From: Actinomadura syzygii
Lineage (GTDB): Bacteria; Actinomycetota; Actinomycetes; Streptosporangiales; Streptosporangiaceae
Reading direction: 5' to 3'
DNA length: 64,000 nucleotides
NCBI RefSeq assembly: GCF_008085905.1
Contig: NZ_VSFF01000013.1
Span: 310,001 to 374,000 of the forward strand
A program made the translations under genes and the position numbers. The notes under the pieces are model-generated. The model made no database searches and had not been told where the DNA came from. It saw only the letters and a program-made list of their open reading frames with translations. Below, one piece after another: positions 16,885-26,119 of this stretch (positions within the stretch are counted from its first letter, which is position 1; each line of letters starts with the position of its first letter).

Positions 16885-17367
16885 GTGCAGACCTTCCTTC
16901 CGCACGCGGACTTCGCCGCCACGGCCCGGGTCCTCGACCAGCGCAGGCTCGGCAAGCAGCGCGTCGAGGCGCTGCAGATACTGCGCGGGCTGACGGTCCC
17001 CGGCTACGGCTGGCGGAACCATCCGGCCGTGAAGATGTGGACCGGGTACGAGGAGGCGCTCGTCCGCTACGGGCTGGAGATCTGCCGCCATTGGTCCGGC
17101 CTCGGGCACCGCGACACGTGCGCCGCCACCCTGAGGTCCGAGCTGGCCGGAGCGGTCGGCGTCGAGCGGCCGCGCGTCCAGGACGGGCTGGCGGACGCCG
17201 GTGAGCTGCCGCCCTGGCTGGGCGACGCGGCGCTGCACCGCAGCCACCGCTCCGCGCTGGTCCGGAAGGATCCCGCGTTCTACAGGCCCCTCTTTCCCGG
17301 CGTCCCCGACGACCTGCCCTACGTCTGGCCCCGGTCGGACCGCGAACGCGCGGCCGACCCCACCTGA
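16885..17367 (+). CDS. MSMEG_6728-like protein (pyrimidine-dimer glycosylase-like)
   Basis: A 160-residue protein from GTG 16885, with a G-rich ribosome site (ATCGGGGGTG) just upstream. The start MQTFLPHADFAATARVLDQR and RLGKQRVEALQILRGL, followed by YGWRNHPAVKMW and the late HRSHRSALVRKDPAFYRPLF, are the hallmarks of the MSMEG_6728 family, which is distantly related to T4-type pyrimidine-dimer DNA glycosylases. The conserved N-terminal region with Arg-rich helices would be the DNA-contacting part. Activity is unproven for most members. It stands 61 bp downstream of the SDR fusion in the same direction. Confidence 0.78.
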   Translation: MQTFLPHADFAATARVLDQRRLGKQRVEALQILRGLTVPGYGWRNHPAVKMWTGYEEALVRYGLEICRHWSGLGHRDTCAATLRSELAGAVGVERPRVQDGLADAGELPPWLGDAALHRSHRSALVRKDPAFYRPLFPGVPDDLPYVWPRSDRERAADPT

Positions 17368-17493
17368 CCGGGCCGTCAGCGGTCCTGCGCGGTTCGTCCC
17401 GTCCCGCACGGGTATGGCGGAGCGGGTCGCGGCCGGACGGGCAGGTCATGGCCGGACGGGCGCGGGATCACACGGCGAACATCGGGGGACGCT

Positions 17494-19605
17494 GTGCGGA
17501 CACGATGGCGGCGGCGGGCGCGGGCGGCCCGCTGGCCCGCGGGCATGGGCATCGCCGGATGGCGGTGGCTGCGGCGCTCCCGGCGGGTCCCGCGGCGCAG
17601 GCTCCGGTCGGGCGCGCTGCCCGAGGCCGACCGGTTCCCGCACCACGACGGAGACCGGACGCAGGGTGCGCGGCAGGGGGTCGGCCCCACCTTCCAGCGG
17701 CGCTACATCGTCCAGATCACCGGCAGCCCGCTGTCCCCGGGAGAGTTGATCAGTCTGGTCGGCGCCGATCTCAACGCGGCGTCGCCGGTGGAGGTCGCGG
17801 TCTTCGACAAGACCTCGGGAGCCGCCCGGCGGCTGGAGGTCGGGGACGAGTACGTGGTCCACATGCCGGGGCCGTGGAACTGTCCCGTCCGTGTGGTGGA
17901 GCAGACGCCGGAGTCGTTCCGGTTCGCCACCCTGCGCGGCCACATGGAGGCCGGTGAGATCGAGTTCCGGGTGGCGGAGGGCCGCGAGGGCGGCCTGGTC
18001 TTCATGATCGAGTCATGGGCGCGCAGCGGCGACCGGCTGGCCGAGCTGCTCTACGCGAAGGTGGGCATCGCGAAGGAAATGCAGCTCCACATGTGGTCGC
18101 ATTTCTGTATGCGGGTCGCCGCACTCTCGGGAGGCCGCGTGGTCGGGGAGATAGAAGTCCAGACGGAACGGAAGGAAGTCCCCGGAACGGAGCGGCGGAG
18201 AGGGCCGGTCGGCCGCGCCGTCGAAGCGGTGTTCGTGCGGGGTTTCACGCTGGCCGCACGGCGGCTGCGAGACCGGCCCCTGCATCCGAAGGGCCTTGTC
18301 GTCGATGCCGCCTTGCGGCTGCACGGCACGTCCCAACGCTGGGGAGTGCCATTGCTGGACGACCAAGCGGAACTGCATGGCAAAGCGCGGCTCTCCCGCG
18401 CGATTGGGCTGCCGTCCGCGCTGCCGGACATCCTCGGTCTGGCGCTGCGATGGACGCTGCCGAACCCCGAGACCGACGACTTGGAAACCGTCGATCTACT
18501 GCTGGCCACGTCCGGGCGCACCATTCTCGGCCGCCATGTTCTACGTCCCATGAACCGATGGAGTCCCGCGTTCTACGGCTCGCTGCTGGCATACCGGGTC
18601 GGTGACCGCCGCGTCCTGCTGGGCGCGGTCGCTAGGGGAACGCGCCGCGCACCGGCCGACCTCGCGACCCTCGCACGGGCCCTGGACGAGCAACCACTGC
18701 TTTTCGACCTGATGGTGGCCACCGAGTACGGCCCGTGGGAGCGATTCGGCGAACTACGGCTCACAGGACCGGCGCACAATGACGAGCGCGAACCGATGCG
18801 TTTCAATCCGACCCTGCGCCCCGTCCCCGAACTGCACCCGGCGGGATTGTTCCAGCAGATACGCGGCACCACTTATGCGGCCGTCCAGCAGGCCAGTCCC
18901 CCTCACGAGAGCCGCGGCGCCGTTCGCCGGAAGACACGGACCCCGCCGCGCATGCGACGGGAATACGCCGAACTGCACCGCCGCCGCCTCAACTTCGACC
19001 CGCGGCAGTACAACATGGACGGGCCCGAGAAGGGCTGGCATGTCGACGACTACCGGCAGCAGTTGCCCCCGGAGCCGCCGGGTCCGCCGATTCCGGGCGG
19101 AAGCTGGGAGGTCGCCCGCCGCCTGACCCGGAACTACGAGTACGCCGACCCGACCATCATCAGGCGGATCCTCCGCTCGGGCCCGCCCGCGCCCGGCCGG
19201 GACATGCTGCTCGAAGCCCGGTTCTACGGCCTGCCCTTCTACCTCGGACTCCGCGTCGGCGGCGTCGTCGACACGACCATCGAGGAGAACGGACGCCGGG
19301 CGAGAGTGTGGGGCTGGAACTACCAGACGCTGGAAGGACACCTCGAACGGGGCCAGATGAGCCAGGAGGTCCGCAAATGGCTCGACACGGGTGAGGTGGA
19401 ATTCCACATCCACGTCTTCTCGCAGGCCGCGTCCGCGTCCCACCCGGTGGTGCGTCTCGGCTTCCTGCTCTTCGGCCGATACATGCAGTTGAAGTTCTAC
19501 AAACGCGCATGCCGCCGCATGAAGGCCCTGACGGTTCAGGGCCTATACCGACGCCAAGCCTTCTCAACGGCGGAGGACAGGAAGAGCAAGAGCAACGTCC
19601 AGTAG
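17494..19605 (+). CDS. Large DUF1990-containing multidomain protein
   Basis: A 703-residue protein from GTG 17494, with GGGGGA 5 nt upstream. After a very Arg-rich N-terminus, residues 65-220 resemble a DUF1990 domain (YIVQITGSPLSPGELISLVG ... GDEYVVHMPGPWNCPVRVVE). Residues 255-450 resemble the catalase-like fold found in actinobacterial proteins (HPKGLVVDAALRL ... LSRAIGLPSALPDILGLALR ... LLLATSGRTILGRHVLRPM). Residues 540-690 are a clear DUF1990 domain (NYEYADPTIIRRILRS ... VWGWNYQTLEGHLERGQMSQ ... LGFLLFGRYMQLKFYKRACR). No catalytic residues can be assigned and function is unknown. Its last 70 bp overlap the convergent TMEM175-like gene. Confidence 0.75.
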   Translation: MRTRWRRRARAARWPAGMGIAGWRWLRRSRRVPRRRLRSGALPEADRFPHHDGDRTQGARQGVGPTFQRRYIVQITGSPLSPGELISLVGADLNAASPVEVAVFDKTSGAARRLEVGDEYVVHMPGPWNCPVRVVEQTPESFRFATLRGHMEAGEIEFRVAEGREGGLVFMIESWARSGDRLAELLYAKVGIAKEMQLHMWSHFCMRVAALSGGRVVGEIEVQTERKEVPGTERRRGPVGRAVEAVFVRGFTLAARRLRDRPLHPKGLVVDAALRLHGTSQRWGVPLLDDQAELHGKARLSRAIGLPSALPDILGLALRWTLPNPETDDLETVDLLLATSGRTILGRHVLRPMNRWSPAFYGSLLAYRVGDRRVLLGAVARGTRRAPADLATLARALDEQPLLFDLMVATEYGPWERFGELRLTGPAHNDEREPMRFNPTLRPVPELHPAGLFQQIRGTTYAAVQQASPPHESRGAVRRKTRTPPRMRREYAELHRRRLNFDPRQYNMDGPEKGWHVDDYRQQLPPEPPGPPIPGGSWEVARRLTRNYEYADPTIIRRILRSGPPAPGRDMLLEARFYGLPFYLGLRVGGVVDTTIEENGRRARVWGWNYQTLEGHLERGQMSQEVRKWLDTGEVEFHIHVFSQAASASHPVVRLGFLLFGRYMQLKFYKRACRRMKALTVQGLYRRQAFSTAEDRKSKSNVQ

Positions 19606-20141
19606 CTCAGGCTCGGAATGGTCACCGCTAGGACCAGCGCGACGGCCAGCAGCCCGGCGGCGGTGACCGAGCCGGTGACGTATTCCGACGGCGGCGGAGC
19701 CGTCTTCGACGCCAACTCCGGATTCGCCCGGACGACGAGTACCAGCCCGGTCTGGAACACCACAGCGAGCAGAACCGTGGCGATATAGAACCCCGCCGTG
19801 AAACGGTCGTTTCCGTAAACGCCGACCATCTCCGTCGGGAAGGGCAGCACGACGATGGTCAGCAGCCACCCGGCATTGCACATGACCAGAGGCTTGGAAC
19901 AGGCCCGCACATGCCGGAAGAAGTCGTGGTGCGAGAACCACAACCGGCTGATCACCGCGAAGCTCAGCAGGAAGCTGAAGATCTCCGGCTTGTGCTCGGT
20001 GATCACCTCGGTGGCGGTCTGCCCGTCTCGCGCCGCCTGGGGCACCACGTCCACCAGCGGCAGGACGAGCAGCGTGACGGCGATCGCGACGACGGCGTCG
20101 GTGAAGAAGACGAGCCGGTCGGGATCCCTCGGGATGGACAC
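19536..20141 (-). CDS. TMEM175-family (DUF1211) channel-like membrane protein
   Basis: A 201-residue protein from GTG 20141 with about six hydrophobic segments. The first helix reads RLVFFTDAVVAIAVTLLVLP, close to the FSD-containing pore helix of bacterial TMEM175 potassium channels, though the usual Ser of FSD is Thr here. The LWFSHHDFFRHV segment matches the family's second signature. If functional it would conduct potassium as a tetramer or dimer of repeats. It lies tail-to-tail with the DUF1990 gene and overlaps it by 70 bp, so its last 23 codons are antisense to that gene. The 620-codon open frame extending upstream to 21398 is a shadow. Confidence 0.8.
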   Translation of the reverse strand: MSIPRDPDRLVFFTDAVVAIAVTLLVLPLVDVVPQAARDGQTATEVITEHKPEIFSFLLSFAVISRLWFSHHDFFRHVRACSKPLVMCNAGWLLTIVVLPFPTEMVGVYGNDRFTAGFYIATVLLAVVFQTGLVLVVRANPELASKTAPPPSEYVTGSVTAAGLLAVALVLAVTIPSLSYWTLLLLFLSSAVEKAWRRYRP

Positions 20142-20215
20142 CGCGCCAACTCTGCCAGCCGCCACGGCGCCGGGAGGTAAAACCCCCGGAAGCCCCCCGG
20201 AACGTTTGGCGACAG

Positions 20216-21358
20216 TCACCAGGCGATGAGGCCCAGGTCGCTGCGGCGCAGGTCGGGGAGGCGGCGGAAGCGGCCGTCGTCCATGCGGAAGACGGCCCGG
20301 TCGTGGCGCGAGCTGACGAGGAGGTGCCTGCCGGTCGCGTCGAGGGTGGCCCGGAAGTCCACCGGCGCCGCGGGCGCGATCTGCCTTTCCGTCATGCGGG
20401 CGAGTTCCGGGAAGGACGACCTCTCGGACTCGGGCCTGTCGGACAGGGTCACCTTCATGATCGAGATGGAGCCGAACCTCCCCAGGTCGTCGGTGTTCTG
20501 CTGGATTGCCGCGATGGTCCGCCCGTCCGGAGAGGGCCTGAAGGACGAAAGGTCGGGGACGCTGTGCAGGACGACGGGGGCGTGGAAGAGGGTGGTGTCG
20601 GTCGTGCCGGTGTCGAGCCGGCGCAGGAGGAAGCCGTCGCGCTCGGGCCTGGGGGTCTCCGGAGCGTTGGTGGCGAGGAAGAGGCTGCGGCCGTCCGCCG
20701 CCCATGCCGGGGACTGCACGTAGTCCATCGACTCGGCCGTCTGCGGCGGCAGCCGCCATCCCCGGCTGGTGCCGGACGAGGCTTCGACGACGGTCAGGTC
20801 GTCGAAGTCCCCGCAGTCGCCGGGGTCGTAGAAGACGATCGCGACGCGGCCGCCGTCCGCCGTGGCGGCCATCTCGTCCACCTGGGCGTTGTACCTGCCG
20901 GGCAGGGCCGTCCTCGTTGCCACGGTCCCGTCTCGGCGCAGGGTCACCTTGTCGATGCGGGTGCGGCAGGGGGCCGTCTCGGCGGCGAGGAAGGCGGTGC
21001 GCCGGTCGCCGGAGAGGGCGAGCGCGGCGTAGTGCCCGGTGCGGGCCGGGATGTCGTCGATCAGGCGTCCGGTCCAGGAGTCGAAGACCCCGACGCCGCC
21101 CTTCCGGTGGGTCGCCAGGAAGAACGGGGGGCCCTCGTGCGCGCCGAGCGTCTCCGGGCCGCGCAGCACGCCGCGCAGGACGACGGTCACGGCCAGGACC
21201 GTGACCACGGTGAGGACGGCGGCGACGGGCACCGTCCACCGTCCCGCCGGGCGGCGGCGACGGGCGCCGACGGGCAGGTTCAGCGGCGGCAGCGACTCGC
21301 GCGTCACGTCGCGCGTCTCGGCGGCGGCGGCGTCCTTCAGCAGCCGTTCGACGTTCAC
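20216..21358 (-). CDS. Membrane-anchored propeller-like protein, SigE-type sigma partner
   Basis: A 380-residue protein starting at ATG 21358. Residues 1-40 are cytoplasmic (MNVERLLKDAAAAETRDVTR), residues 41-63 a transmembrane helix (VPVAAVLTVVTVLAVTVVL), and the rest an extracytoplasmic domain with WD40/TolB-like strands (GDRRTAFLAAET, ADGGRVAIVFYD, ADGRSLFLATNA, PDGRTIAAIQQN). The gene overlaps the sigma gene by 4 bp (ATGA), the usual organisation of a sigma factor and its membrane regulator, so an anti-sigma or signal-sensing role is likely. No zinc-binding anti-sigma motif is present. Confidence 0.78.
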   Translation of the reverse strand: MNVERLLKDAAAAETRDVTRESLPPLNLPVGARRRRPAGRWTVPVAAVLTVVTVLAVTVVLRGVLRGPETLGAHEGPPFFLATHRKGGVGVFDSWTGRLIDDIPARTGHYAALALSGDRRTAFLAAETAPCRTRIDKVTLRRDGTVATRTALPGRYNAQVDEMAATADGGRVAIVFYDPGDCGDFDDLTVVEASSGTSRGWRLPPQTAESMDYVQSPAWAADGRSLFLATNAPETPRPERDGFLLRRLDTGTTDTTLFHAPVVLHSVPDLSSFRPSPDGRTIAAIQQNTDDLGRFGSISIMKVTLSDRPESERSSFPELARMTERQIAPAAPVDFRATLDATGRHLLVSSRHDRAVFRMDDGRFRRLPDLRRSDLGLIAW

Positions 21359-21888
21359 GGGGTCTCTCCCAGCATGCGCTCAAGGGCGGTGCGCCCACGG
21401 GACGTGTTGGACCGGACGGTGACCCGGCTCACCCGCATGACCTGAGCGGTCTCCTCCTCGGACAGGTCGAGGACGAACCGGAGCACCAGCGTCTCCCGCT
21501 GCTTGTGCGGCAGCCGGCGCAGCGCGTCGAGGACCTCCCTGCCCTGCTCCCGGTCCAAAACCCGGCTCTCGGCCGACGCGACGGGCGGGTCCTGGACGCC
21601 GGGCAGGCGGCGGCCCCGGCGGCGCAGCACCGACCGGCAGTTGTTGAGCACCGACGACCGCAGATAGGTGAGGGCCTTGTCGGGGTCCTTCAGCCGTCCC
21701 CACCGCCGGTACAGGCCGAGGAAGGAGTCCTGGACGACGTCCTCGGCCGTGGGCCTGTCGCCGACCATCACCAGTGCCAGCCTGACCAGGTCCAAGGCGT
21801 GCGCTTCGTACAACCGCGTCACCGCCGTCTCGGCGGAGCGCTCCGCTAAGTCCGGCGGGCCGTCCTGGCGGAAGTTGAGGAGGCTCAC
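21355..21888 (-). CDS. SigE-family RNA polymerase sigma factor
   Basis: A 177-residue ECF sigma factor. Region 2 reads AVTRLYEAHALDLVRLALVM ... TAEDVVQDSFLGLYRRWGRL, with ALTYLRSSVLNNCRSVLRRR as the -10 melting helix. Region 4 reads LDALRRLPHKQRETLVLRFV ... QVMRVSRVTVRSNTSRGRTA. This pattern is the SigE/SACE_1 group common in actinomycetes. It is the first gene of a two-gene operon with the membrane propeller protein (4-bp overlap). Its regulon cannot be deduced from this window. Confidence 0.9.
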   Translation of the reverse strand: MSLLNFRQDGPPDLAERSAETAVTRLYEAHALDLVRLALVMVGDRPTAEDVVQDSFLGLYRRWGRLKDPDKALTYLRSSVLNNCRSVLRRRGRRLPGVQDPPVASAESRVLDREQGREVLDALRRLPHKQRETLVLRFVLDLSEEETAQVMRVSRVTVRSNTSRGRTALERMLGETP

Positions 21889-21950
21889 GGGTAGGAGACG
21901 CGGCCGGGCCTCCGATGTTGCACGGGCGGACGATCTTTTTCCGGGGCCTT

Positions 21951-23501
21951 CTACCGCTGGTACAGCGTCAGCGTGATGCCGGTGACGCGCCAGACGCTCG
22001 CCTGCCGGTAGTTCCGCTGGAGGGCGTCGACCTTCGCGCGGTCCTGCGGGACCAGGGACGGCATGCGCCAGGGCCCCTCCAGCAGCCAGACCCGGTTCGT
22101 CCCGGCGCTGGTCAGGCGGCGGCCGATCTCCGCCGGGTCGTACTCCTCGCCGCCGAAGTTGCCCGCCTCGGCCGGGGTCCGCCGCATCGTGACGTCGCGC
22201 AGCCCGTGGAACTCGTCCGGGTACGCCTCGGCGATGGACCGCCGGTCGGCCGTGATGAAGACGATCGCGTCACCCGGCCGGGACTCCCGCTCGACGATCT
22301 GCGCGGCCCCGCGAAGGTTGTCCCACCATTTCTCCGGACGGCGCTGTTCGACGTGCAGCGGCTGCAGCAGGACGGCCATCACGACGAGCGGCGCGAGCCA
22401 CGTCCGGTAGGGCAGCCGGACGAGCCCCGCCGCGGCCAGCAGCGCCATGGCGGGGAGGCTGCCGATCACATAGCGGTATGTGTAGAACGGGTGGAACTGG
22501 GAGACCAGGAGCAGCACCGTCGCGGGCAGCAGCAACCACGGCACGGCCAGCGCCTGCGGGCTGATCGGTCCGCGCGACCGCGCCGTGATCAGTCCCACCG
22601 CGATCGCGGCGCCGAGCAGGTACGCCACGATCGGAGGGCCGGTGAACGTCTCGACCAGGAAGCGCACGTCCAGCCATCCAGGGCGGGTCAACCAGTCCAG
22701 GGCGTTGCGCTGGGTCACGGCCAGCGCCATCAGCGGGCTCACCGCGACGACCGCTCCGCCCGCGGCGGCCGACCAGGGGCGCAGCATCGTCCTGGTGCGG
22801 CGCGTCAGCAGCAGGGTCACCAGGTGGGCGGGCAGGATGAGCAGCGCGAACAGGTGGACCAGCCCCAGCAGCGCGATGCCCGCGCCGTAGGCGGCGTACC
22901 GGCGCCGGGAGCCCCGTTCCGCCAGGTCCACGAAAAGCACGGTCAGCCACACGGTGAGCGCCGCGACCAGCGAGTAGGACCGGGCCTCGTGCGCGTAGTG
23001 GCTGGCGAACGGAGCCCCGGCGCAGATCAGCCCGGCGATCAGCCCCACCGGCCCGGACATGATCTTGCGGCCGAGGACGGCGATGCCCGCCGCCATGGCC
23101 GCGAACGCCGCGATCGACGGGATCCGCAGCGCGAACTCACTGGCCCCGAAGACCTGGATGACACCGTGCATGAACAGGTAGTAGGCGGCGTGGACGGCGT
23201 CGATGTGCCGGGCGCACCACAGGATGTCGGGGACCGAGCGGCGGGCGATCTCGGCCGTGATCGCCTCGTCCCGCCACAGCGGCAGCCGCGCGGCGCCCCA
23301 GACGCCCATCGCCAGCGCCAGCAGGGCGGGCACCGCGGGAAGGAGCCAGGCCCTCCACCGCTCCCACCCCGCGTCCCCGCCGCGCCCCGCGTCTTCGATC
23401 GGCGGATCGGGGCGCTCGACGGTGGCCGGACGTTCCCCCCGCAGAAGATCCAATTGTGAGTTCACGGTAAGAGACGCAATGAGCCCCCCACCCTGTTGCA
23501 T
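21951..23501 (-). CDS. GT39-like membrane glycosyltransferase
   Basis: A 516-residue polytopic membrane protein starting at ATG 23501, with AAGGGG immediately upstream. About ten hydrophobic segments run from residue 50 to 410. The first extracytoplasmic loop carries ARLPLWRDEAITAEIARR, the acidic motif typical of GT-C mannosyltransferases of family 39/PMT type. HYAHEARSYSLVAALTVW is a second family signature. A soluble C-terminal domain follows. Members use polyprenyl-phosphate sugars to glycosylate lipids or proteins outside the cytoplasm. Donor and acceptor are not determinable. A start at GTG 23465 is an alternative. Confidence 0.82.
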   Translation of the reverse strand: MQQGGGLIASLTVNSQLDLLRGERPATVERPDPPIEDAGRGGDAGWERWRAWLLPAVPALLALAMGVWGAARLPLWRDEAITAEIARRSVPDILWCARHIDAVHAAYYLFMHGVIQVFGASEFALRIPSIAAFAAMAAGIAVLGRKIMSGPVGLIAGLICAGAPFASHYAHEARSYSLVAALTVWLTVLFVDLAERGSRRRYAAYGAGIALLGLVHLFALLILPAHLVTLLLTRRTRTMLRPWSAAAGGAVVAVSPLMALAVTQRNALDWLTRPGWLDVRFLVETFTGPPIVAYLLGAAIAVGLITARSRGPISPQALAVPWLLLPATVLLLVSQFHPFYTYRYVIGSLPAMALLAAAGLVRLPYRTWLAPLVVMAVLLQPLHVEQRRPEKWWDNLRGAAQIVERESRPGDAIVFITADRRSIAEAYPDEFHGLRDVTMRRTPAEAGNFGGEEYDPAEIGRRLTSAGTNRVWLLEGPWRMPSLVPQDRAKVDALQRNYRQASVWRVTGITLTLYQR

Positions 23502-23679
23502 CCCCTTGACCCCTAATTTCGATCAAGTGCGCGTTGTGTCGGGGCGTCCGGATCGTCGTGCGTCGCTGGAGGGCCAATGACCTGCACGGCTCGTTGTACG
23601 GGTTCCCCCGGATACCCCTCCCGTTCTTCACTTGCTGTAATTGATCAGCAACTGACAGCAACGATTGAGGGTTTATGCG

Positions 23680-24069
23680 ATGACCACCTTCAGCTATCGC
23701 CGTTGGTCGGGGACGCGCGCCGCGGTCCTGGCGGCGACCGCCGTCATCGGCACCGCCGCCATGACGGCGATCGGCGCGCCCGACGCCCCGGCGGCCAGAC
23801 GCGACCTCCACGGCTGCACCGACGACCGCGTGTGCGTCTACCCGGGGGCCGAATGGAGCAAGGACCGTCCCGCGATCCATCACTCCGCCACCCGGATAGT
23901 CAACCTCGGGGGCTATCGCGGCAGCCACCGCGTCTTCAACAACGCCTACCGCGCGACGGTGCGATTCTGCACCGGCTACAGCGGTCAGGGTTGCGGGGCT
24001 CCGATGGGCCCCGGCCACTGGACCGACAGAAACCTCACCTCAATCAATTCACTCGTGATCCAGAGATAG
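23680..24069 (+). CDS. Small secreted protein, peptidase-inhibitor I36/crystallin-like
   Basis: A 129-residue protein from ATG 23680, with TTGAGGG upstream. The N-terminus has a twin-Arg-poor but typical Sec signal (RAAVLAATAVIGTAAMTAIG) with likely cleavage near APAARRD. The mature part has four cysteines (GCTDDRVCVY and FCTGYSGQGCG) and the segment CVYPGAEWSKDRP, reminiscent of actinobacterial I36 peptidase-inhibitor/beta-gamma-crystallin small proteins. If so it would inhibit extracellular metalloproteases. The match is by pattern only. Confidence 0.6.
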   Translation: MTTFSYRRWSGTRAAVLAATAVIGTAAMTAIGAPDAPAARRDLHGCTDDRVCVYPGAEWSKDRPAIHHSATRIVNLGGYRGSHRVFNNAYRATVRFCTGYSGQGCGAPMGPGHWTDRNLTSINSLVIQR

Positions 24070-24195
24070 GGGCGGGCCGGGTGACGGCGGCGGGCGCCGA
24101 CGCGCCGCAAAGGACCTGCAGCGAAGAGGTGTTTCGGTCCTCGCGCGATGACGGCGGACTCCTGCCGACGGGGCTCGGTGCGATACATGTCGGGT

Positions 24196-25368
24196 ATGCG
24201 CGAGAGCACTCAGGTCGTCATCATCGGGGCAGGTCCGGCGGGACTGACCCTGGCCAATCTGCTGCGGCGGACAGGCGTCGCATGCGTGGTCCTGGAACGC
24301 CAGAGCCGGTCCTATGTGGAGAAGCGGCAGCGCGCGGGCGTGCTCGACCACTCCGCCACGCAGGTCTTCGAGGAATGGGGGCTCGCCGACACCCTCCTCG
24401 TCGGCGTGCCGAACGACAGCACGCTGGAGTTCCGCATCGACGGGGAGCCCCACTACCTGGACCTTCCCGCCCTGTCAGGCGGCAGGGCGGGCCGCATCAT
24501 CCCGCAGCAGTTACTCGTCACGCGGCTCGTCTCCACGTTCCTGGACGCCGGAGGCGACCTGCGTTTCGACGCCGACGAGGTGACCCCGCACGACGTCAAC
24601 GGCGACCGTCCCAAGGTCACCTACCGGGACCCGGCCGGGACGGTCCACGAGATCGCCTGCGACTACGTCGCCGGATGCGACGGCCACCACGGCGTCAGCC
24701 GGGCCGGCGTGCCCGCGACGGCCGTCACCACCTACTCCTTCGACCACGAGATCGGCTGGATCACCGTCCTCGCCGACGCCCCGCCGCCTCGCCACCCGCT
24801 CTTCGCGATCAGTTCGCAGGGCTTCGCCGCGCAGTTCCCGCGAGGCCCGGCCGCCAGCCGCTTCTACCTCCAATGCGCGCAGGACGGCACGCCCTCCGAC
24901 TGGAGCGACGAGCGCGTGTGGCGGCAGTTGCGGCTCCGCCTGGGCGACGAGGCCCTGCCCACCGGGCCGATCACCGAGAAGGCCGTCGTGGAGATGCGCA
25001 GCTTCGTCCTCGACCCGATGCGGTACGGCAGGCTCTTCCTCGTCGGGGACGCCGCGCACATCATCACCCCCATGGGCGGCAAGGGGATGAACCTGGCGAT
25101 CGGCGACGCGAACGTGCTCGCCCACGCGCTTCGCAAAGCCTTGGACGACGGCGATGAAAGCGAACTCCACGACTACTCCGCCGTCCGTCTCAAGAAGGTA
25201 TGGAACCAGCAAGAATTCTCCCGCTGGCTGACGGAGATGACGCACGACGCCGGAAACGCCACGCAGGCAGGGACATTCCGCCGCCAACTGGCCAGAGCGC
25301 GCCTGGACCGCCTGTTCACCTCCCGCCCCGCCGCCCACGCCTTCGCGGACCTGCTGACCGGCGACTGA
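24196..25368 (+). CDS. pobA: 4-hydroxybenzoate 3-monooxygenase
   Basis: A 390-residue flavoprotein from ATG 24196 (an ATG 9 bp upstream is also possible). The FAD-binding loop VVIIGAGPAGLTLANLLRR opens the protein. ERQSRSYVEKRQRAGVLDH is the region that in PobA contacts flavin and substrate. The DG motif is GCDGHHGVSRA and the second FAD motif is GRLFLVGDAAHIITPMGGKG. Length and order match PobA, the class A monooxygenase that uses NADPH and oxygen to convert 4-hydroxybenzoate to protocatechuate. No protocatechuate genes are adjacent, so the pathway must continue elsewhere. Confidence 0.9.
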   Translation: MRESTQVVIIGAGPAGLTLANLLRRTGVACVVLERQSRSYVEKRQRAGVLDHSATQVFEEWGLADTLLVGVPNDSTLEFRIDGEPHYLDLPALSGGRAGRIIPQQLLVTRLVSTFLDAGGDLRFDADEVTPHDVNGDRPKVTYRDPAGTVHEIACDYVAGCDGHHGVSRAGVPATAVTTYSFDHEIGWITVLADAPPPRHPLFAISSQGFAAQFPRGPAASRFYLQCAQDGTPSDWSDERVWRQLRLRLGDEALPTGPITEKAVVEMRSFVLDPMRYGRLFLVGDAAHIITPMGGKGMNLAIGDANVLAHALRKALDDGDESELHDYSAVRLKKVWNQQEFSRWLTEMTHDAGNATQAGTFRRQLARARLDRLFTSRPAAHAFADLLTGD

Positions 25369-25524
25369 TCCGGCCGACCACCCGGCCGCCGCTTCCCTCA
25401 TAGCCGGGCAAAAGCCTCTCCCGAAATTGCAAGTCACGCTATTGGGCCGGTCTTAGGGGTATGCGACGCCGAGGCAAGAAATATCGGCGGACCCGGCTCC
25501 GCGTTCTCGGAGGGAGGGACACAA

Positions 25525-26118
25525 ATGTCTCAGGCACAGAAGACCGACCCGGCGCACCGGCCGCGGCGGCGCCGCATCGTAGGGGTGCCGCTCGCGGCGG
25601 CGGCCCTGGCGGCGGCCTTGCTGGAGGTCGCCGGGTGCGGCGGCGGAGGATCGTCCGCCACCAACCAGGCGGCGACCTCGACGGTCCAGTCCCCGTCCCC
25701 GACCCAGACCGGCGCCGCCACCGGGGAGACGATCAAGACGGCGACCGTGGGCAACCTCGGCCAGATCCTGGTCGACGGCGAGGGCCGGACGGTCTACCTG
25801 TTCGAGAAGGACAAGGGCACCACCTCGTCCTGCTCGGGGTCGTGCGCGGCGGTGTGGCCGCCGGTCGCCACCTCGGGCCAGCCCAAGGCCGGTTCCGGGG
25901 CGGACGCGAAGAAGCTGGGCACCACCCGGCGCAGCGACGGCTCGACCCAGGTCACCTACGGCGGACATCCCATCTACTACTACGCGCCCGACGGCACCGC
26001 CCCCGGCAGCGCCAAGGGCCAGGGCCTCAACCAGTTCGGCGCCAAGTGGTACGTGCTCTCGGCGTCCGGGAACAAGGTCCAGTCGAACGGCGGCGGCTCG
26101 AACGGCGGCGGCTACTGA
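25525..26118 (+). CDS. COG4315-type secreted-repeat lipoprotein
   Basis: A 197-residue lipoprotein from ATG 25525, with GGAGGGAGG upstream. The basic N-terminus and LAAALLEVAGC give a lipobox at about residue 38, then a Ser/Thr-rich linker. The mature part holds two copies of the secreted-repeat motif: LGQILVDGEGRTVYLFEKDK with SCSGSCAAVWPP, and GGHPIYYYAPDG ... GQGLNQFGAKWYVLS. Such proteins are often electron-transfer or stress-associated, but no activity is established. The next gene is a shorter paralogue, 1 nt downstream. Confidence 0.82.
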   Translation: MSQAQKTDPAHRPRRRRIVGVPLAAAALAAALLEVAGCGGGGSSATNQAATSTVQSPSPTQTGAATGETIKTATVGNLGQILVDGEGRTVYLFEKDKGTTSSCSGSCAAVWPPVATSGQPKAGSGADAKKLGTTRRSDGSTQVTYGGHPIYYYAPDGTAPGSAKGQGLNQFGAKWYVLSASGNKVQSNGGGSNGGGY

Positions 26119-26119
26119 C

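Noticed and set aside
25430..25470. A stress-sigma-like GGGTAT element upstream of the lipoprotein pair
   Set aside because: The -35 part does not match convincingly and the hexamer is common in this sequence.
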